Notes: generated by a model from the letters alone, not told the origin. 60,780 bases of DNA from an uncultured Lachnospiraceae bacterium (GCA_910580005.1 CAJTXH010000003.1:1-60780), one strand, 5' to 3'; numbered from the stretch's first letter, positions 1 through 7,628 are shown. Program-made: numbers and translations.

Positions 1-26
1 ACCTGTACATTTTTATTTAATATTTT

Positions 27-55
27 TTGTACATAAATCATTATAACTTTATACT
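27..55 (+). promoter_or_regulatory. Sigma-A-type promoter of the element leader
   Basis: TTGTAC at 27-32 and TATACT at 50-55 are separated by exactly 17 bases, a good fit to TTGACA-N17-TATAAT. The predicted start, about base 62, is only a few bases before a 14-codon ATG frame at 66 and about 70 bases before an intrinsic terminator. No experimental support. Confidence 0.5.
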
Positions 56-65
56 CCGTCAACAC

Positions 66-110
66 ATGGGGGCTTTGTACCTCAAAAGTAGAAGTCAAAT
101 CTCTACATAA
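66..110 (+). CDS. Possible 14-codon leader peptide (MGALYLKSRSQIST)
   Basis: A short ATG frame begins right after the predicted transcription start and ends 18 bases before a terminator hairpin. Promoter, mini-ORF, terminator and then structural genes is the layout used by ribosome-mediated attenuators such as that of tet(M). However, no Shine-Dalgarno sequence is visible in front of the ATG and so short a frame is common by chance, so this is a weak candidate. Confidence 0.2.
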   Translation: MGALYLKSRSQIST

Positions 111-128
111 TAGAAACAAACTTTCCTT

Positions 129-167
129 AAACCGTAAAGGTATGACAGCCTTTGCGGTTTTTCTTTT
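129..167 (+). terminator. Intrinsic terminator before the first sigma-like gene
   Basis: AAACCGTAAAGG (129-140) pairs with CCTTTGCGGTTT (149-160) over 12 positions including one G-U pair, with an 8-base loop, followed by a T-rich run (158-167). It lies between the promoter at 27-55 and the gene starting at 273, so transcripts must read through it to express that gene. Confidence 0.75.
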
Positions 168-272
168 GTCGTTATTTGCAGGAATACGCCGTAGAGCTGT
201 TTCTGGTGTTGGCTGTCGCTCCCCACCTCACGATCTGGATTTTCAAAAAATTCAGATTGGAGGAAAATAAAA

Positions 273-701
273 ATGGCATATAACCACGGAAAGGCAGAGA
301 GAAAATGGCGGCTTTGGAAAGAAGCCGAGGAAAAGGTGTTGAGGAACTGTGGTGTTTCAGAAAGCACCATTGAAAAACTCCGCATTTATGACAGGGCTGA
401 TTTCAATTCAACCAGACGGTTTTACCGTTACTTAAACGATGTGGCGGAATACCTTGAGGAAATGTCTGACATTGAACCACCAAAAGCGGTCAATACCGTT
501 ACGGATTTATTGAATGAGATTGAAAACGAAAATCTGTATCGGGCATTGCTCACAGTGGACAAGCGTACCCTGCAAATTGTCCTGCTGAAAATGCAGGGGT
601 ATTCCACAAAGGAAATTGCTCCGCTTGTCGGCTTAACAACGGGGGCAATTTATGCAAGGTTAGACCACCTGCGGAAAAAGCTGAAACAATTTAAGGCGTA
701 A
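273..701 (+). CDS. Sigma-70 region 4-like DNA-binding protein of a mobile element
   Basis: A 142-residue protein. The first half (about 1-85) is charged and helical. The C-terminal part (about 95-140) has the sigma-70 region 4 helix-turn-helix pattern, with a QIVLLKMQGYSTKEIAPLVG helix pair followed by AIYARLDHLRKKLKQF. There is no region 2, so it is not a complete sigma factor; proteins of this kind in conjugative elements are annotated as sigma-70 family and their role is poorly known. The start at 273 is supported by GGAGGAAAATAAAA just upstream. It is preceded by a terminator at 129-160 and followed by another at 733-758, so its expression is probably controlled by read-through. Confidence 0.75.
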   Translation: MAYNHGKAERKWRLWKEAEEKVLRNCGVSESTIEKLRIYDRADFNSTRRFYRYLNDVAEYLEEMSDIEPPKAVNTVTDLLNEIENENLYRALLTVDKRTLQIVLLKMQGYSTKEIAPLVGLTTGAIYARLDHLRKKLKQFKA

Positions 702-732
702 GGGAGAAAACCCCATTTCCTTATGGGCTGTT

Positions 733-764
733 GGGTGAGAGGGTAAAACCTCTCACCCATTTTT
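733..764 (+). terminator. Strong intrinsic terminator between the two sigma-like genes
   Basis: GGGTGAGAGG (733-742) and CCTCTCACCC (749-758) form a perfect 10-bp GC-rich stem with a 6-base loop, followed by ATTTTT. It ends fewer than 20 bases before the start codon of the next gene and abuts its ribosome binding site. Confidence 0.85.
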
Positions 765-782
765 CGGCAGGAGGAAAAAAGA

Positions 783-1256
783 ATGTGGTATCGGAGCAGA
801 ACATATATACTTCGGGAAGAAATAACAGAGAACGGAACGAGATATTTTATCAGTTTCAAAGACGGGCAAGGCATATCCTACGAACTAAATGTGTCCTATG
901 ATTTTTATATGGCGTTTCGCAGATTAGAGCTTGATAATCGGAAATTAGAAAATTGGGATTGGCGGCACAGAGAGTTTTCAGAGATTTACGATGAAACGCT
1001 GAACAGACGAGCATTAAGACTTCCGAAAGATGTTGATGAACTTATCATTGAGGAAGAACAAGCAGAGTTGCTTCACAAAGCGATAGCTGCCCTGCCCGAA
1101 ATTCAAAGGCGGCGTTTTCTGCTCTATCACGAATACGATTTGAACTACTATCAGATTGGAGCAATGGAGCATTGCACACCGCAGGCGGTACGGCGGTCTG
1201 TCATTATCGCAAGAGAAAAGATAAAGGCACAGATGAAAAATTATCTCTGTGCCTAA
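783..1256 (+). CDS. Second sigma-70 region 4-like protein of the element
   Basis: A 157-residue protein with an N-terminal domain rich in aromatic and basic residues (YRSRTYILREEI near the start) and a C-terminal sigma-70 region 4-like helix-turn-helix (about 105-150). The hallmark stretch ALPEIQRRRFLLYHEYDLN is followed by YQIGAMEHCTPQAVRRSV, the usual 'leucine-pro-x-x-x-R-R' entry and recognition helix of this family. GCAGGAGGAAAAAAGA precedes the ATG. It is distinct in sequence from the protein encoded at 273-701 but of the same general class. It likely regulates element functions; its target is unknown. No recombinase follows it, which is unusual for complete elements. Confidence 0.75.
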   Translation: MWYRSRTYILREEITENGTRYFISFKDGQGISYELNVSYDFYMAFRRLELDNRKLENWDWRHREFSEIYDETLNRRALRLPKDVDELIIEEEQAELLHKAIAALPEIQRRRFLLYHEYDLNYYQIGAMEHCTPQAVRRSVIIAREKIKAQMKNYLCA

Positions 1257-1270
1257 TAGAAATTATGAAA

Positions 1271-1303
1271 TGTCTTTGTATCTTCGGATATGAGGGCATT
1301 TTG
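1271..1303 (+). terminator. Intrinsic terminator with TTCG loop after the second sigma-like gene
   Basis: TGTCTTTGTATC (1271-1282) pairs with GATATGAGGGCA (1287-1298) through Watson-Crick and G-U pairs around a TTCG tetraloop (1283-1286), then TTTTG. Lies 14 bases after the stop codon. Confidence 0.65.
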
Positions 1304-1369
1304 TTATATGTTCTCTAATGGAATTTTACACATGTCAAAAACCCACAATTTTATGTAAGGCTGGACTGT

Positions 1370-2068
1370 TTAATTTTTCTTACTGTTTAAAAAATAATTC
1401 CATATGTCATCTTTTAACTTGTCCCAAGCCTCACTATTATCTACATAATATAATGGGCACATTTTCCCAGTAACATCATAATGCCGTATTACTGAATTTC
1501 TGGTTAATTTAAATTTAGCGCAAAGCCATGCTGTAAGATGCACTAATGAATTATATGTATCATCCTTGAACCTTCCTGTTTCATCAGGATGGCAGCACTC
1601 TATTGAGATAGTATCTGAATTTCTTTTATTTGAAGCATATGCAATTTCATTTAACGGAATACACTGTATAATAGTACCATCAAGCCCTATTATATAATGG
1701 CTGCTTACTTTATTGGAGCTTTTGTCAGGCTCATCTTTCCTGCTTTCAAAATAATTCCTGTTCGCTTCTGCATCAGTACCAGGGTTAGCAGTGTAATGCA
1801 CTACCACCCCATTAACAGTATTAAGTTTTATGCCTGGCCGTGAATTGGCATTTTCTGTTAAAAACATTTTACTGACAGAAGGCTGTTTTACATCATATAA
1901 TGAATAATCAAGCCCCTTTTTTTCTATCCTGCTTTTATCTGTCTGCCCTGTATCTGTAATAATTTTAATTGTAATACTAAAAACTGCAAGGGCAATGGCA
2001 AAAGAAGCTGACAGCAGTATTACAACCCTTTTTAATTTTCTTTTCTTAGCCTTTGTTAATCTTTTCAT
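1370..2068 (-). CDS. Membrane-anchored N-acetylmuramoyl-L-alanine amidase (amidase_2/PGRP type)
   Basis: A 232-residue protein predicted to cleave the bond between N-acetylmuramic acid and L-alanine in peptidoglycan. Residues 1-14 are very basic and 15-38 form one transmembrane segment, so the catalytic domain (about 83-225) should lie outside the membrane. Zinc ligands typical of the family are visible: His91 in VVHYTANPG, His196 in RHYDVTGKMCP and Cys204 in the same motif; Tyr125 and Glu157 lie in conserved SHYI and SIE positions. A GGAAG ribosome binding site lies upstream. It follows guaB by about 70 bases and may be its distal partner, though no shared function is evident. It could serve in growth, recycling or spore germination. 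Confidence 0.85.
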   Translation of the reverse strand: MKRLTKAKKRKLKRVVILLSASFAIALAVFSITIKIITDTGQTDKSRIEKKGLDYSLYDVKQPSVSKMFLTENANSRPGIKLNTVNGVVVHYTANPGTDAEANRNYFESRKDEPDKSSNKVSSHYIIGLDGTIIQCIPLNEIAYASNKRNSDTISIECCHPDETGRFKDDTYNSLVHLTAWLCAKFKLTRNSVIRHYDVTGKMCPLYYVDNSEAWDKLKDDIWNYFLNSKKN

Positions 2069-2137
2069 AATACAAAATTTCTTCCATTTTGTTAATGCTT
2101 ATATTTAATATCTGCCATAATGCCTGCCTGGTACTGT

Positions 2138-3595
2138 TTAATTATCTCCCACGCTATAATTTGGCGCTTCTTTTGTAATATGGATATCATGTGGATGGCT
2201 TTCTTTAAGTGAAGCCGCTGATATCTTAACAAACTGGCCTGTTTCCTGTAATGTCTTTATGTCATGTGCGCCGCAGTAGCCCATGCCTGAACGCAGTCCT
2301 CCCATAAGTTGGAATACTGTGTCTTCTACAGTGCCCTTGTATGCAACACGTCCTTCTACGCCTTCTGGCACAAGCTTCTTTGCATTAGTCTGGAAGTAAC
2401 GGTCTTTGCTTCCATTTTCCATAGCAGCAATTGAACCCATGCCACGGTATACCTTGTATTTACGTCCCTGGAACAGTTCAAATGTTCCTGGGCTTTCATC
2501 ACAGCCTGCAAATATGCTTCCCATCATGCATACGCTTGCACCTGCTGCAATTGATTTTGTCATATCGCCTGAATACTTAATACCACCATCAGCAATAATT
2601 GGAATACCATATTTTTTAGCTGTTTCATAACAGTTCATAATAGCTGTAATCTGTGGAACACCAATACCTGCAACAACACGTGTTGTACAAATAGAACCTG
2701 GGCCAATCCCGACTTTGACGCAGTTTACACCTGCATTTATAAGTGCCTCTGTAGCTGCGCCTGTAGCCACATTGCCTGCAATAATCTGTAAATCCGGGTA
2801 TGCATCACGTACCATTTTTATAACTTTAAGCACATTGGCACTATGCCCATGCGCTGTATCTATAACAACACAGTCAACATGCTTTTGTACGAGCGCATCT
2901 ACACGCTCAAGTATATTGGCAGTTACACCTACAGCAGCGCCACATAACAGCCTGCCCTGTGAATCTTTTGCAGCAAGAGGGTATTTAATCTGTTTTTCAA
3001 TATCCTTTATGGTAATAAGGCCTGTCAGGCAGCCTTCATCATCCACTAATGGAAGCTTTTCTTTCCTTGACTTTGCAAGTATCTGCTTTGCCTCATCAAG
3101 TGTTATTCCCTGGTGTGCTGTTATAAGCCCCTCTGAAGTCATAGACTCCTTAATCTTCTTAGTAAAATCTGTTTCAAACTTTAAATCCCTGTTTGTAATA
3201 ATCCCAACAAGCTTTTTGCCTTCAGTTACAGGGACTCCTGAAATCCTGAACTTTGCCATAAGATTATTGGCATCCTCAAGCGTATGCTCTGGAGATAAAT
3301 AAAACGGGTCTGAAATTACACCATTTTCTGAACGTTTAACTTTATCTACCTCATCAGCCTGCGCCTCGATTGACATGTTCTTGTGAATAATACCAATACC
3401 ACCCTGCCTTGCCATAGCAATTGCCATACGGTACTCTGTTACCGTATCCATCCCGGCGCTCATCATCGGAATGTTAAGTTTAATAGTTTTTGTCAGGTTA
3501 GTTTCTAAGGAAACCTGGTTGGGTATAACCTCTGAATACTGTGGAACTAATAATACGTCATCAAATGTAATTCCTTCACCAATAATCTGCCCCAT
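2138..3595 (-). CDS. guaB: Inosine-5'-monophosphate dehydrogenase
   Basis: 485 residues, the normal length for bacterial IMPDH. It oxidises IMP to XMP with NAD+, the committed step of GMP synthesis, in the cytosol. The TIM barrel starts with GEGITFDDVLLVPQYSEV. It is interrupted by two CBS domains (about 95-205; VPVTEGKKLVGIITNRD and LPLVDDEGCLTGLITIKD). The catalytic Cys303 lies in GPGSICTTRVVAG, and the flap region carries GMGSIAAMENGS. A GGAGGATAATTAAA site fixes the start. A long leader (3596 to about 3754) with extensive pairing separates it from a good sigma-A promoter, which suggests control at the RNA level. guaA is not adjacent. Confidence 0.97.
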   Translation of the reverse strand: MGQIIGEGITFDDVLLVPQYSEVIPNQVSLETNLTKTIKLNIPMMSAGMDTVTEYRMAIAMARQGGIGIIHKNMSIEAQADEVDKVKRSENGVISDPFYLSPEHTLEDANNLMAKFRISGVPVTEGKKLVGIITNRDLKFETDFTKKIKESMTSEGLITAHQGITLDEAKQILAKSRKEKLPLVDDEGCLTGLITIKDIEKQIKYPLAAKDSQGRLLCGAAVGVTANILERVDALVQKHVDCVVIDTAHGHSANVLKVIKMVRDAYPDLQIIAGNVATGAATEALINAGVNCVKVGIGPGSICTTRVVAGIGVPQITAIMNCYETAKKYGIPIIADGGIKYSGDMTKSIAAGASVCMMGSIFAGCDESPGTFELFQGRKYKVYRGMGSIAAMENGSKDRYFQTNAKKLVPEGVEGRVAYKGTVEDTVFQLMGGLRSGMGYCGAHDIKTLQETGQFVKISAASLKESHPHDIHITKEAPNYSVGDN

Positions 3596-3628
3596 TTTAA
3601 TTATCCTCCTTTATTTATTATAATGAAA

Positions 3629-3717
3629 CACGCAGGAAACCAGCCCAAAGGCACATAATGCCATCTGCTGTATACACAGCAATATAGCCAGATGTGCCAA
3701 TGCCGCCAGCCTGCGTG
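3629..3717 (-). promoter_or_regulatory. Structured 5' leader of guaB (unassigned RNA element)
   Basis: Within the roughly 158-base untranslated leader, three nested stems are visible. A perfect 8-bp closing stem pairs 3710-3717 with 3629-3636 (CACGCAGG in RNA sense with CCTGCGTG). A 7-bp stem pairs 3692-3698 with 3650-3656 (GGCACAT with ATGTGCC). A 6-bp terminal hairpin pairs 3676-3681 with 3666-3671 around a 4-base loop. The single-stranded junctions are purine and G-rich. I could not match it to the purine, PRPP or T-box classes and no terminator is visible between it and guaB. Function unknown; a guanine-nucleotide-responsive switch is a guess from context. Confidence 0.5.
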
Positions 3718-3760
3718 CATATGGTAACAATTATAATACTGCCTGCTAATATGTTGATTT

Positions 3761-3790
3761 AGTATACACTATTATAAGTTCTGTTGTCAA
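3761..3790 (-). promoter_or_regulatory. Sigma-A promoter of guaB
   Basis: On the minus strand TTGACA (3785-3790) and TATACT (3761-3766) are 18 bases apart. The -35 hexamer contains the stop codon of the upstream gene (3787-3789), so the promoter is embedded in that gene's 3' end. Predicted start near 3754. Confidence 0.7.
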
Positions 3791-4284
3791 CACTGGATTT
3801 TACTTCTGCCCTTAAATTTAAGTTTTTCAATGAGTTTTTCATCAGGGGTAAATTTAATCCTTTCATTCCCACTGTCTGTCCTCGAAACTGCAATAAAATG
3901 CCTGTCTGACTTTACGCCTGATGAAAAATCTGATAAAGGAAGGTCCTGGTACTGTTTTAAAGAAGGCGAATCTTCTGGGGCAATTATATCTATCTTTTCA
4001 AGGTCTGTCCTTTTCTTTGTTTTACGCTTATTGCCTGCTATTATAATGTCAAAATCAATCTGCCCGTCAACAAACACATATTCATATGCAATATTCCGTG
4101 AAGGCATGAAATAAATTATCAAACCATCAATTACTACTGCGAAAAAAAGCATTGGCGTACTCTGTACCACAAATATAGTAATATAGACAATCAATACACA
4201 TAACACTATAAGTCCAGTCCTTGCCATTGTCCGCATTGATGACGGTTTTGCTTTTAGATACGTTTCTGAATACAACTCTTCCAT
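3787..4284 (-). CDS. Small membrane protein, DUF6106-like
   Basis: 165 residues. After a short N-terminal stretch (MEELYSETYLKAKPS) there are two closely spaced hydrophobic segments (about 22-41 and 45-62), then a soluble domain of about 100 residues with EYVFVDGQIDFDIIIAGNKR and a basic KRKTKKR patch. The layout and sequence resemble the DUF6106 family that I associate with Lachnospiraceae; that family call is from memory. Function is unknown. GAAAGGAG lies upstream. It is preceded by an acyltransferase gene at 49 bases and probably shares its transcript. Its last codons contain the guaB promoter -35 element. Confidence 0.6.
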   Translation of the reverse strand: MEELYSETYLKAKPSSMRTMARTGLIVLCVLIVYITIFVVQSTPMLFFAVVIDGLIIYFMPSRNIAYEYVFVDGQIDFDIIIAGNKRKTKKRTDLEKIDIIAPEDSPSLKQYQDLPLSDFSSGVKSDRHFIAVSRTDSGNERIKFTPDEKLIEKLKFKGRSKIQC

Positions 4285-4333
4285 TTATTGTACTCCTTTC
4301 TCTAATATGCTTAATGTATATATATTGACATAT

Positions 4334-5422
4334 TTACTGCTCTTTGTAAAGAGCAGTTTTGCCAATAAGAAACGGAAACCTTGAATTAATTATCTCAGTT
4401 ATGCTGTATTCAATCATAAGCAGTATTGCCAGTACAACAAGACATTCACAAATATATTCAAGCCCGGCAGTCTTTGGTATAAATGCAATTTTCTTCCATC
4501 CTTCATATGCTATAGTCTTCATTCCAAGTACAGTATGCGTACACATAATAATAAGGGAGTTTTTACCCCAGTAACTAAGAAAATCCAGCCTGGCATATGT
4601 TGTTATAAAGTCAAGTATCAATATTGCGCCTACTGAGCCAGTAATTCCGCAAATATAGAACAAATATGGGTATACGCCCTCTTTCATCAGGTTAAAGTCC
4701 ACACCTGTATTTATCTGGGATAAAACAAGATTAAACACTGAAAAAGTTATGCCTGCTGCAAGCTTTATGGCAGGTTCTTTAAGCCTGCTATAGAAAATAT
4801 AAATTATATAGCCTGCACCTAAAAACCACGCTGCCGAAGCCCCTTTGAAAATTGCATTTAACAACTTAATAATATTATCAAGGGCATCTCCCGGCGGCAT
4901 TTCCAGTGCTCCCCCTTCCATAAACAATGAACTGGCTATAAATGATATTTTTATTGCAAAAAGCCCTGCTACCGCATATACTGCCTTCACTGCTTTTGGG
5001 CTTCTTAAAATCCAGAAAAATATTATTTCCCCAATAAAAAGCGTAGGGATAAACCACATTGAATTAACACCCTTTAGAAATATGCTGTCATAGAAATACC
5101 TTAAAAATGTTTCCCACACCTTATCCGCTGGTTTGTGTTTCAGGTACATACAGGCTGTTTTAAATAAAGTCCCAATTATGCTGAACGAAATATATGGTAT
5201 TCCAAGGCTTTTTAAAAGTTTTCCTGAAAACTCCCTGAAATTCCTGCTTTTTACCGAGCCTGAATAGCACATCAGAAATCCTGATATTATATAAAATATT
5301 GACACTTTAAATGATGACATCCACAAGTCTACAGGGTTGCCAAGTTTTGTAATATGCCCTAACGCTATCATAAGTATGCTGATGCCTTTTGCCGCATCAA
5401 CATATGCAATACGTTCTTTCAT
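4334..5422 (-). CDS. Acyltransferase family 3 integral membrane protein
   Basis: 362 residues with about ten hydrophobic segments, matching the acyltransferase_3 (OafA/YrhL, fucose-4-O-acetylase-like) family. These enzymes move acyl groups across the membrane onto surface sugars or lipids. The N-terminal signature RIAYVDAAKGISILMIALGH contains the family's conserved catalytic-type His in the first membrane segment, and FYIISGFLM is the second family motif. The start at 5422 is chosen because GGGGGA sits six bases upstream of that ATG; an in-frame ATG 12 bases earlier overlaps this site. The substrate cannot be read from the sequence. A perfect inverted repeat (4336-4357) covers the last codons. 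Confidence 0.8.
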   Translation of the reverse strand: MKERIAYVDAAKGISILMIALGHITKLGNPVDLWMSSFKVSIFYIISGFLMCYSGSVKSRNFREFSGKLLKSLGIPYISFSIIGTLFKTACMYLKHKPADKVWETFLRYFYDSIFLKGVNSMWFIPTLFIGEIIFFWILRSPKAVKAVYAVAGLFAIKISFIASSLFMEGGALEMPPGDALDNIIKLLNAIFKGASAAWFLGAGYIIYIFYSRLKEPAIKLAAGITFSVFNLVLSQINTGVDFNLMKEGVYPYLFYICGITGSVGAILILDFITTYARLDFLSYWGKNSLIIMCTHTVLGMKTIAYEGWKKIAFIPKTAGLEYICECLVVLAILLMIEYSITEIINSRFPFLIGKTALYKEQ

Positions 5423-5472
5423 AAAATCCCCCATGCCGCCTTAAACGGCAAAAACAGAATTGAAAATAAAGT

Positions 5473-5522
5473 AAAAAAACGTGCCTGGAAACTGTATTTT
5501 ACAGTATTGACTTCCAGGCACG
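5473..5522 (-). terminator. Intrinsic terminator of the groES-groEL operon
   Basis: On the minus strand CGTGCCTGGAA (5522-5512) pairs perfectly with TTCCAGGCACG (5490-5480), with a second 5-bp stem (ACTGT/ACAGT) in the loop, followed by seven T residues (5479-5473). It sits about 55 bases after the groEL stop. Confidence 0.9.
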
Positions 5523-5577
5523 CCATTTTTATGCCACAGGATTAGCCTGTATTATACTAATTCCTGCTTATTGTTTA

Positions 5578-7203
5578 TTACATCATTCCCATTGGAGCCC
5601 CGCCGCCTGCTGGCATTGCAGGAGTTTCCTCTTTAATTGTAGATACTACAGATTCTGTTGTAAGAAGTGTAGATGCTACGCTTGTTGCATTCTGGAGTGC
5701 GCTTCTTGTAACTTTTGCAGGGTCAACAATACCAGCCTGCACCATATCTGCATATTCTTCTTTTAATACATCAAATCCTGTTCCTGCATTTGATTCACGT
5801 ACTTTATTAATAATTACAGCACCTTCAAGCCCTGCATTCTGTGCAATTATCATAAGTGGTGATTCAAGTGCCTTTAAGATAATGTTAGCACCTGTCTTCT
5901 CATCACCTTCAAGTGTTGAAGCAAGTTCTGCGACCTTTTTAGAAGCATGGATATATGCTGAACCGCCGCCTGAAATAATACCTTCTTCAACAGCAGCCCT
6001 TGTTGCAGCAAGTGCATCTTCCATACGGAGCTTAGCTTCCTGCATTTCTGTTTCTGTAGCAGCACCAACACGGATTACAGCTACACCACCAGCAAGTTTA
6101 GCAAGCCTCTCCTGGAATTTTTCCTTATCAAAATCAGATGTTGTTTCTTCAATCTGTGCCCTTATCTGTGCAATTCTTGAAGAAATTGCATCCTTATCGC
6201 CAGTACCATCAACGATAATTGTGTTTTCTTTCTGTACCTTAACAGATTTAGCACGTCCAAGCTGTTCCATTGTTGTATCTTTAAGGTCAAGCCCTACTTC
6301 CTCTGAAATAACTGTACCACCTGTAAGGATTGCGATATCTTCAAGCATAGCTTTTCTTCTGTCGCCATATCCAGGAGCTTTTACAGCTACTACATTAAAT
6401 GTGCCCCTTAACTTGTTAATTACAAGTGTTGTAAGTGCCTCACCCTCAACATCTTCTGCAATAATAAGAAGTTTTGCGCTCTGCTGTACAACCTGCTCCA
6501 ATAAAGGAAGAATTTCCTGGATATTAGAAATCTTTTTATCTGTAATAAGGATATATGGGTTGTCAAGGTTTGCTTCCATCTTATCCATATCTGTTGCCAT
6601 ATAAGCTGAAACATAACCTCTGTCAAACTGCATACCTTCTACAAGGTCAAGTTCAGTTTTCATTGTCTTAGATTCTTCTATTGTAATAACACCATCATTA
6701 GAAACTTTTTCCATTGCATCTGCAACCATCTCACCAACAAATTCATCACCTGCTGAAATAGCAGCAACTTTAGCTATCTGGTCTTTGCCTGTAACCTTTG
6801 AGCTCATCTCTGCAATAGCATCAACTGCACACTCACATGCTTTTTTCATTCCCTTGCGGAGAATAATTGGGTTAGCACCTGCTGCAAGGTTCTTAATTCC
6901 TTCATTAACCATAGCCTGTGCAAGGACTGTAGCTGTTGTAGTACCATCACCTGCTACATCATTTGTCTTTGTAGCAACTTCCTTAACAAGCTGTGCTCCC
7001 ATATTCTCAAAACCATCTTCAAGCTCTATGTCTTTTGCGATTGTAACACCATCATTTGTAATAAGAGGTGCACCAAACGATTTGTCAAGAACAACATTTC
7101 TTCCCTTTGGCCCTAAAGTAACTTTAACTGTATTTGCAAGTTTATCAACACCTGCTTCAAGTGCTGCCCTGGCTTCTGCTCCAAACTTAATCTCTTTTGC
7201 CAT
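5578..7203 (-). CDS. groL: Chaperonin GroEL (60 kDa, Cpn60)
   Basis: 541 residues, the normal length. Forms the double heptameric ATP-driven folding chamber with GroES in the cytosol. Visible hallmarks are the start MAKEIKFGAEAR, the nucleotide-binding VTLGPKGRNVVLDKS and AGDGTTTATVLAQ, the central GYVSAYM, and the C-terminal Gly-Met tail (GGGAPMGMM). The start at 7203 matches the universal MAKE N-terminus and has GGAGGA nine bases upstream; a TTG codon 21 bases earlier also extends the frame but contains that site. It lies 80 bases downstream of groES in the same transcript, under CIRCE control. Confidence 0.98.
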   Translation of the reverse strand: MAKEIKFGAEARAALEAGVDKLANTVKVTLGPKGRNVVLDKSFGAPLITNDGVTIAKDIELEDGFENMGAQLVKEVATKTNDVAGDGTTTATVLAQAMVNEGIKNLAAGANPIILRKGMKKACECAVDAIAEMSSKVTGKDQIAKVAAISAGDEFVGEMVADAMEKVSNDGVITIEESKTMKTELDLVEGMQFDRGYVSAYMATDMDKMEANLDNPYILITDKKISNIQEILPLLEQVVQQSAKLLIIAEDVEGEALTTLVINKLRGTFNVVAVKAPGYGDRRKAMLEDIAILTGGTVISEEVGLDLKDTTMEQLGRAKSVKVQKENTIIVDGTGDKDAISSRIAQIRAQIEETTSDFDKEKFQERLAKLAGGVAVIRVGAATETEMQEAKLRMEDALAATRAAVEEGIISGGGSAYIHASKKVAELASTLEGDEKTGANIILKALESPLMIIAQNAGLEGAVIINKVRESNAGTGFDVLKEEYADMVQAGIVDPAKVTRSALQNATSVASTLLTTESVVSTIKEETPAMPAGGGAPMGMM

Positions 7204-7283
7204 AATATATTTTCCTCCATTCAAAACCAGTTAACCAATCAAAACTGGTTAAATTATTAATAAAATTATTTAATACGCTACAA

Positions 7284-7571
7284 TTAATCTTCGACTTTTG
7301 CAACTATATCATTCTGGCGTACTACGATGTACTCTTCATCACCAAGTTTAACCTCTGTCCCTGCATATTTGGAATAAATAACCTTATCCCCAACAGATAC
7401 CTGCATTTCTACTTCCTTGCCATCTACAACACCGCCCGGGCCTACAGCAATAACCTCTGCCTGCTGTGGCTTTTCCTGTGCATTGCCTGGTAATACAATA
7501 CCTGATTTAGTAGTTTCTTCTGCTTCTAACTGTTTTAAAACAACTCTGTCTCCTAATGGTGATAACTTCAT
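7284..7571 (-). CDS. groES: Co-chaperonin GroES (Cpn10)
   Basis: 95 residues, full length for the family. Caps the GroEL cavity as a heptamer. It opens with MKLSPLGDRVVLKQLEAEE and carries a mobile loop (KSGIVLPGNAQEKPQ, about 23-37), with the roof-forming and C-terminal strands VGDKVIYSKYAGTEVK and EEYIVVRQNDIVA intact. AAAGGAGG lies upstream. First gene of the groESL operon, with a CIRCE operator and a sigma-A promoter just upstream, so HrcA repression relieved by heat is expected. hrcA is not in this window. Confidence 0.97.
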   Translation of the reverse strand: MKLSPLGDRVVLKQLEAEETTKSGIVLPGNAQEKPQQAEVIAVGPGGVVDGKEVEMQVSVGDKVIYSKYAGTEVKLGDEEYIVVRQNDIVAKVED

Positions 7572-7603
7572 AATATATATCCTCCTTTACAAATCACATT
7601 TAC

Positions 7604-7628
7604 TAGCACTCACTCGTTTTGAGTGCTA
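7604..7628 (-). promoter_or_regulatory. CIRCE operator (HrcA binding site)
   Basis: TAGCACTC-N9-GAGTGCTA is a perfect 8-bp inverted repeat with the exact 9-base spacer of CIRCE (consensus TTAGCACTC-N9-GAGTGCTAA; one outer base differs on one side). It lies between the groES promoter and start codon. Established as the HrcA repressor site in Firmicutes. Confidence 0.97.

Larger units (their letters stand above)
1..1303 (+). mobile_element. Remnant or edge of an integrative/conjugative element
   Basis: This stretch is the only plus-strand gene pair at this end of the window and differs in style from the minus-strand chromosome that follows. It carries two short sigma-70-region-4-like genes, a gene type commonly found in the regulatory/recombination module of Tn916/Tn1549-type conjugative elements, separated by strong intrinsic terminators. 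No integrase, excisionase, relaxase or clear attachment repeat is visible, so the element either extends to the left of base 1 or is degraded. The right boundary is placed at the last terminator; the true junction could lie anywhere up to the amidase gene at 1370. The assignment to an element is inference from gene type and orientation. Confidence 0.55.

Noticed and set aside
3629..3717. Known purine riboswitch in the guaB leader
   Set aside because: The conserved junction sequences of the guanine/adenine class and its kissing-loop arrangement are not visible; reported as an unassigned structure instead.
4336..4357. Perfect 10-bp inverted repeat at the end of the acyltransferase gene as a terminator
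   Set aside because: It lies inside the last codons, the loop is only two bases, and AAATATG rather than a T-run follows on the minus strand.
7201..7224. TTG start extending GroEL by seven residues
   Set aside because: The extension contains the ribosome binding site and GroEL universally begins near MAKEIKFG.
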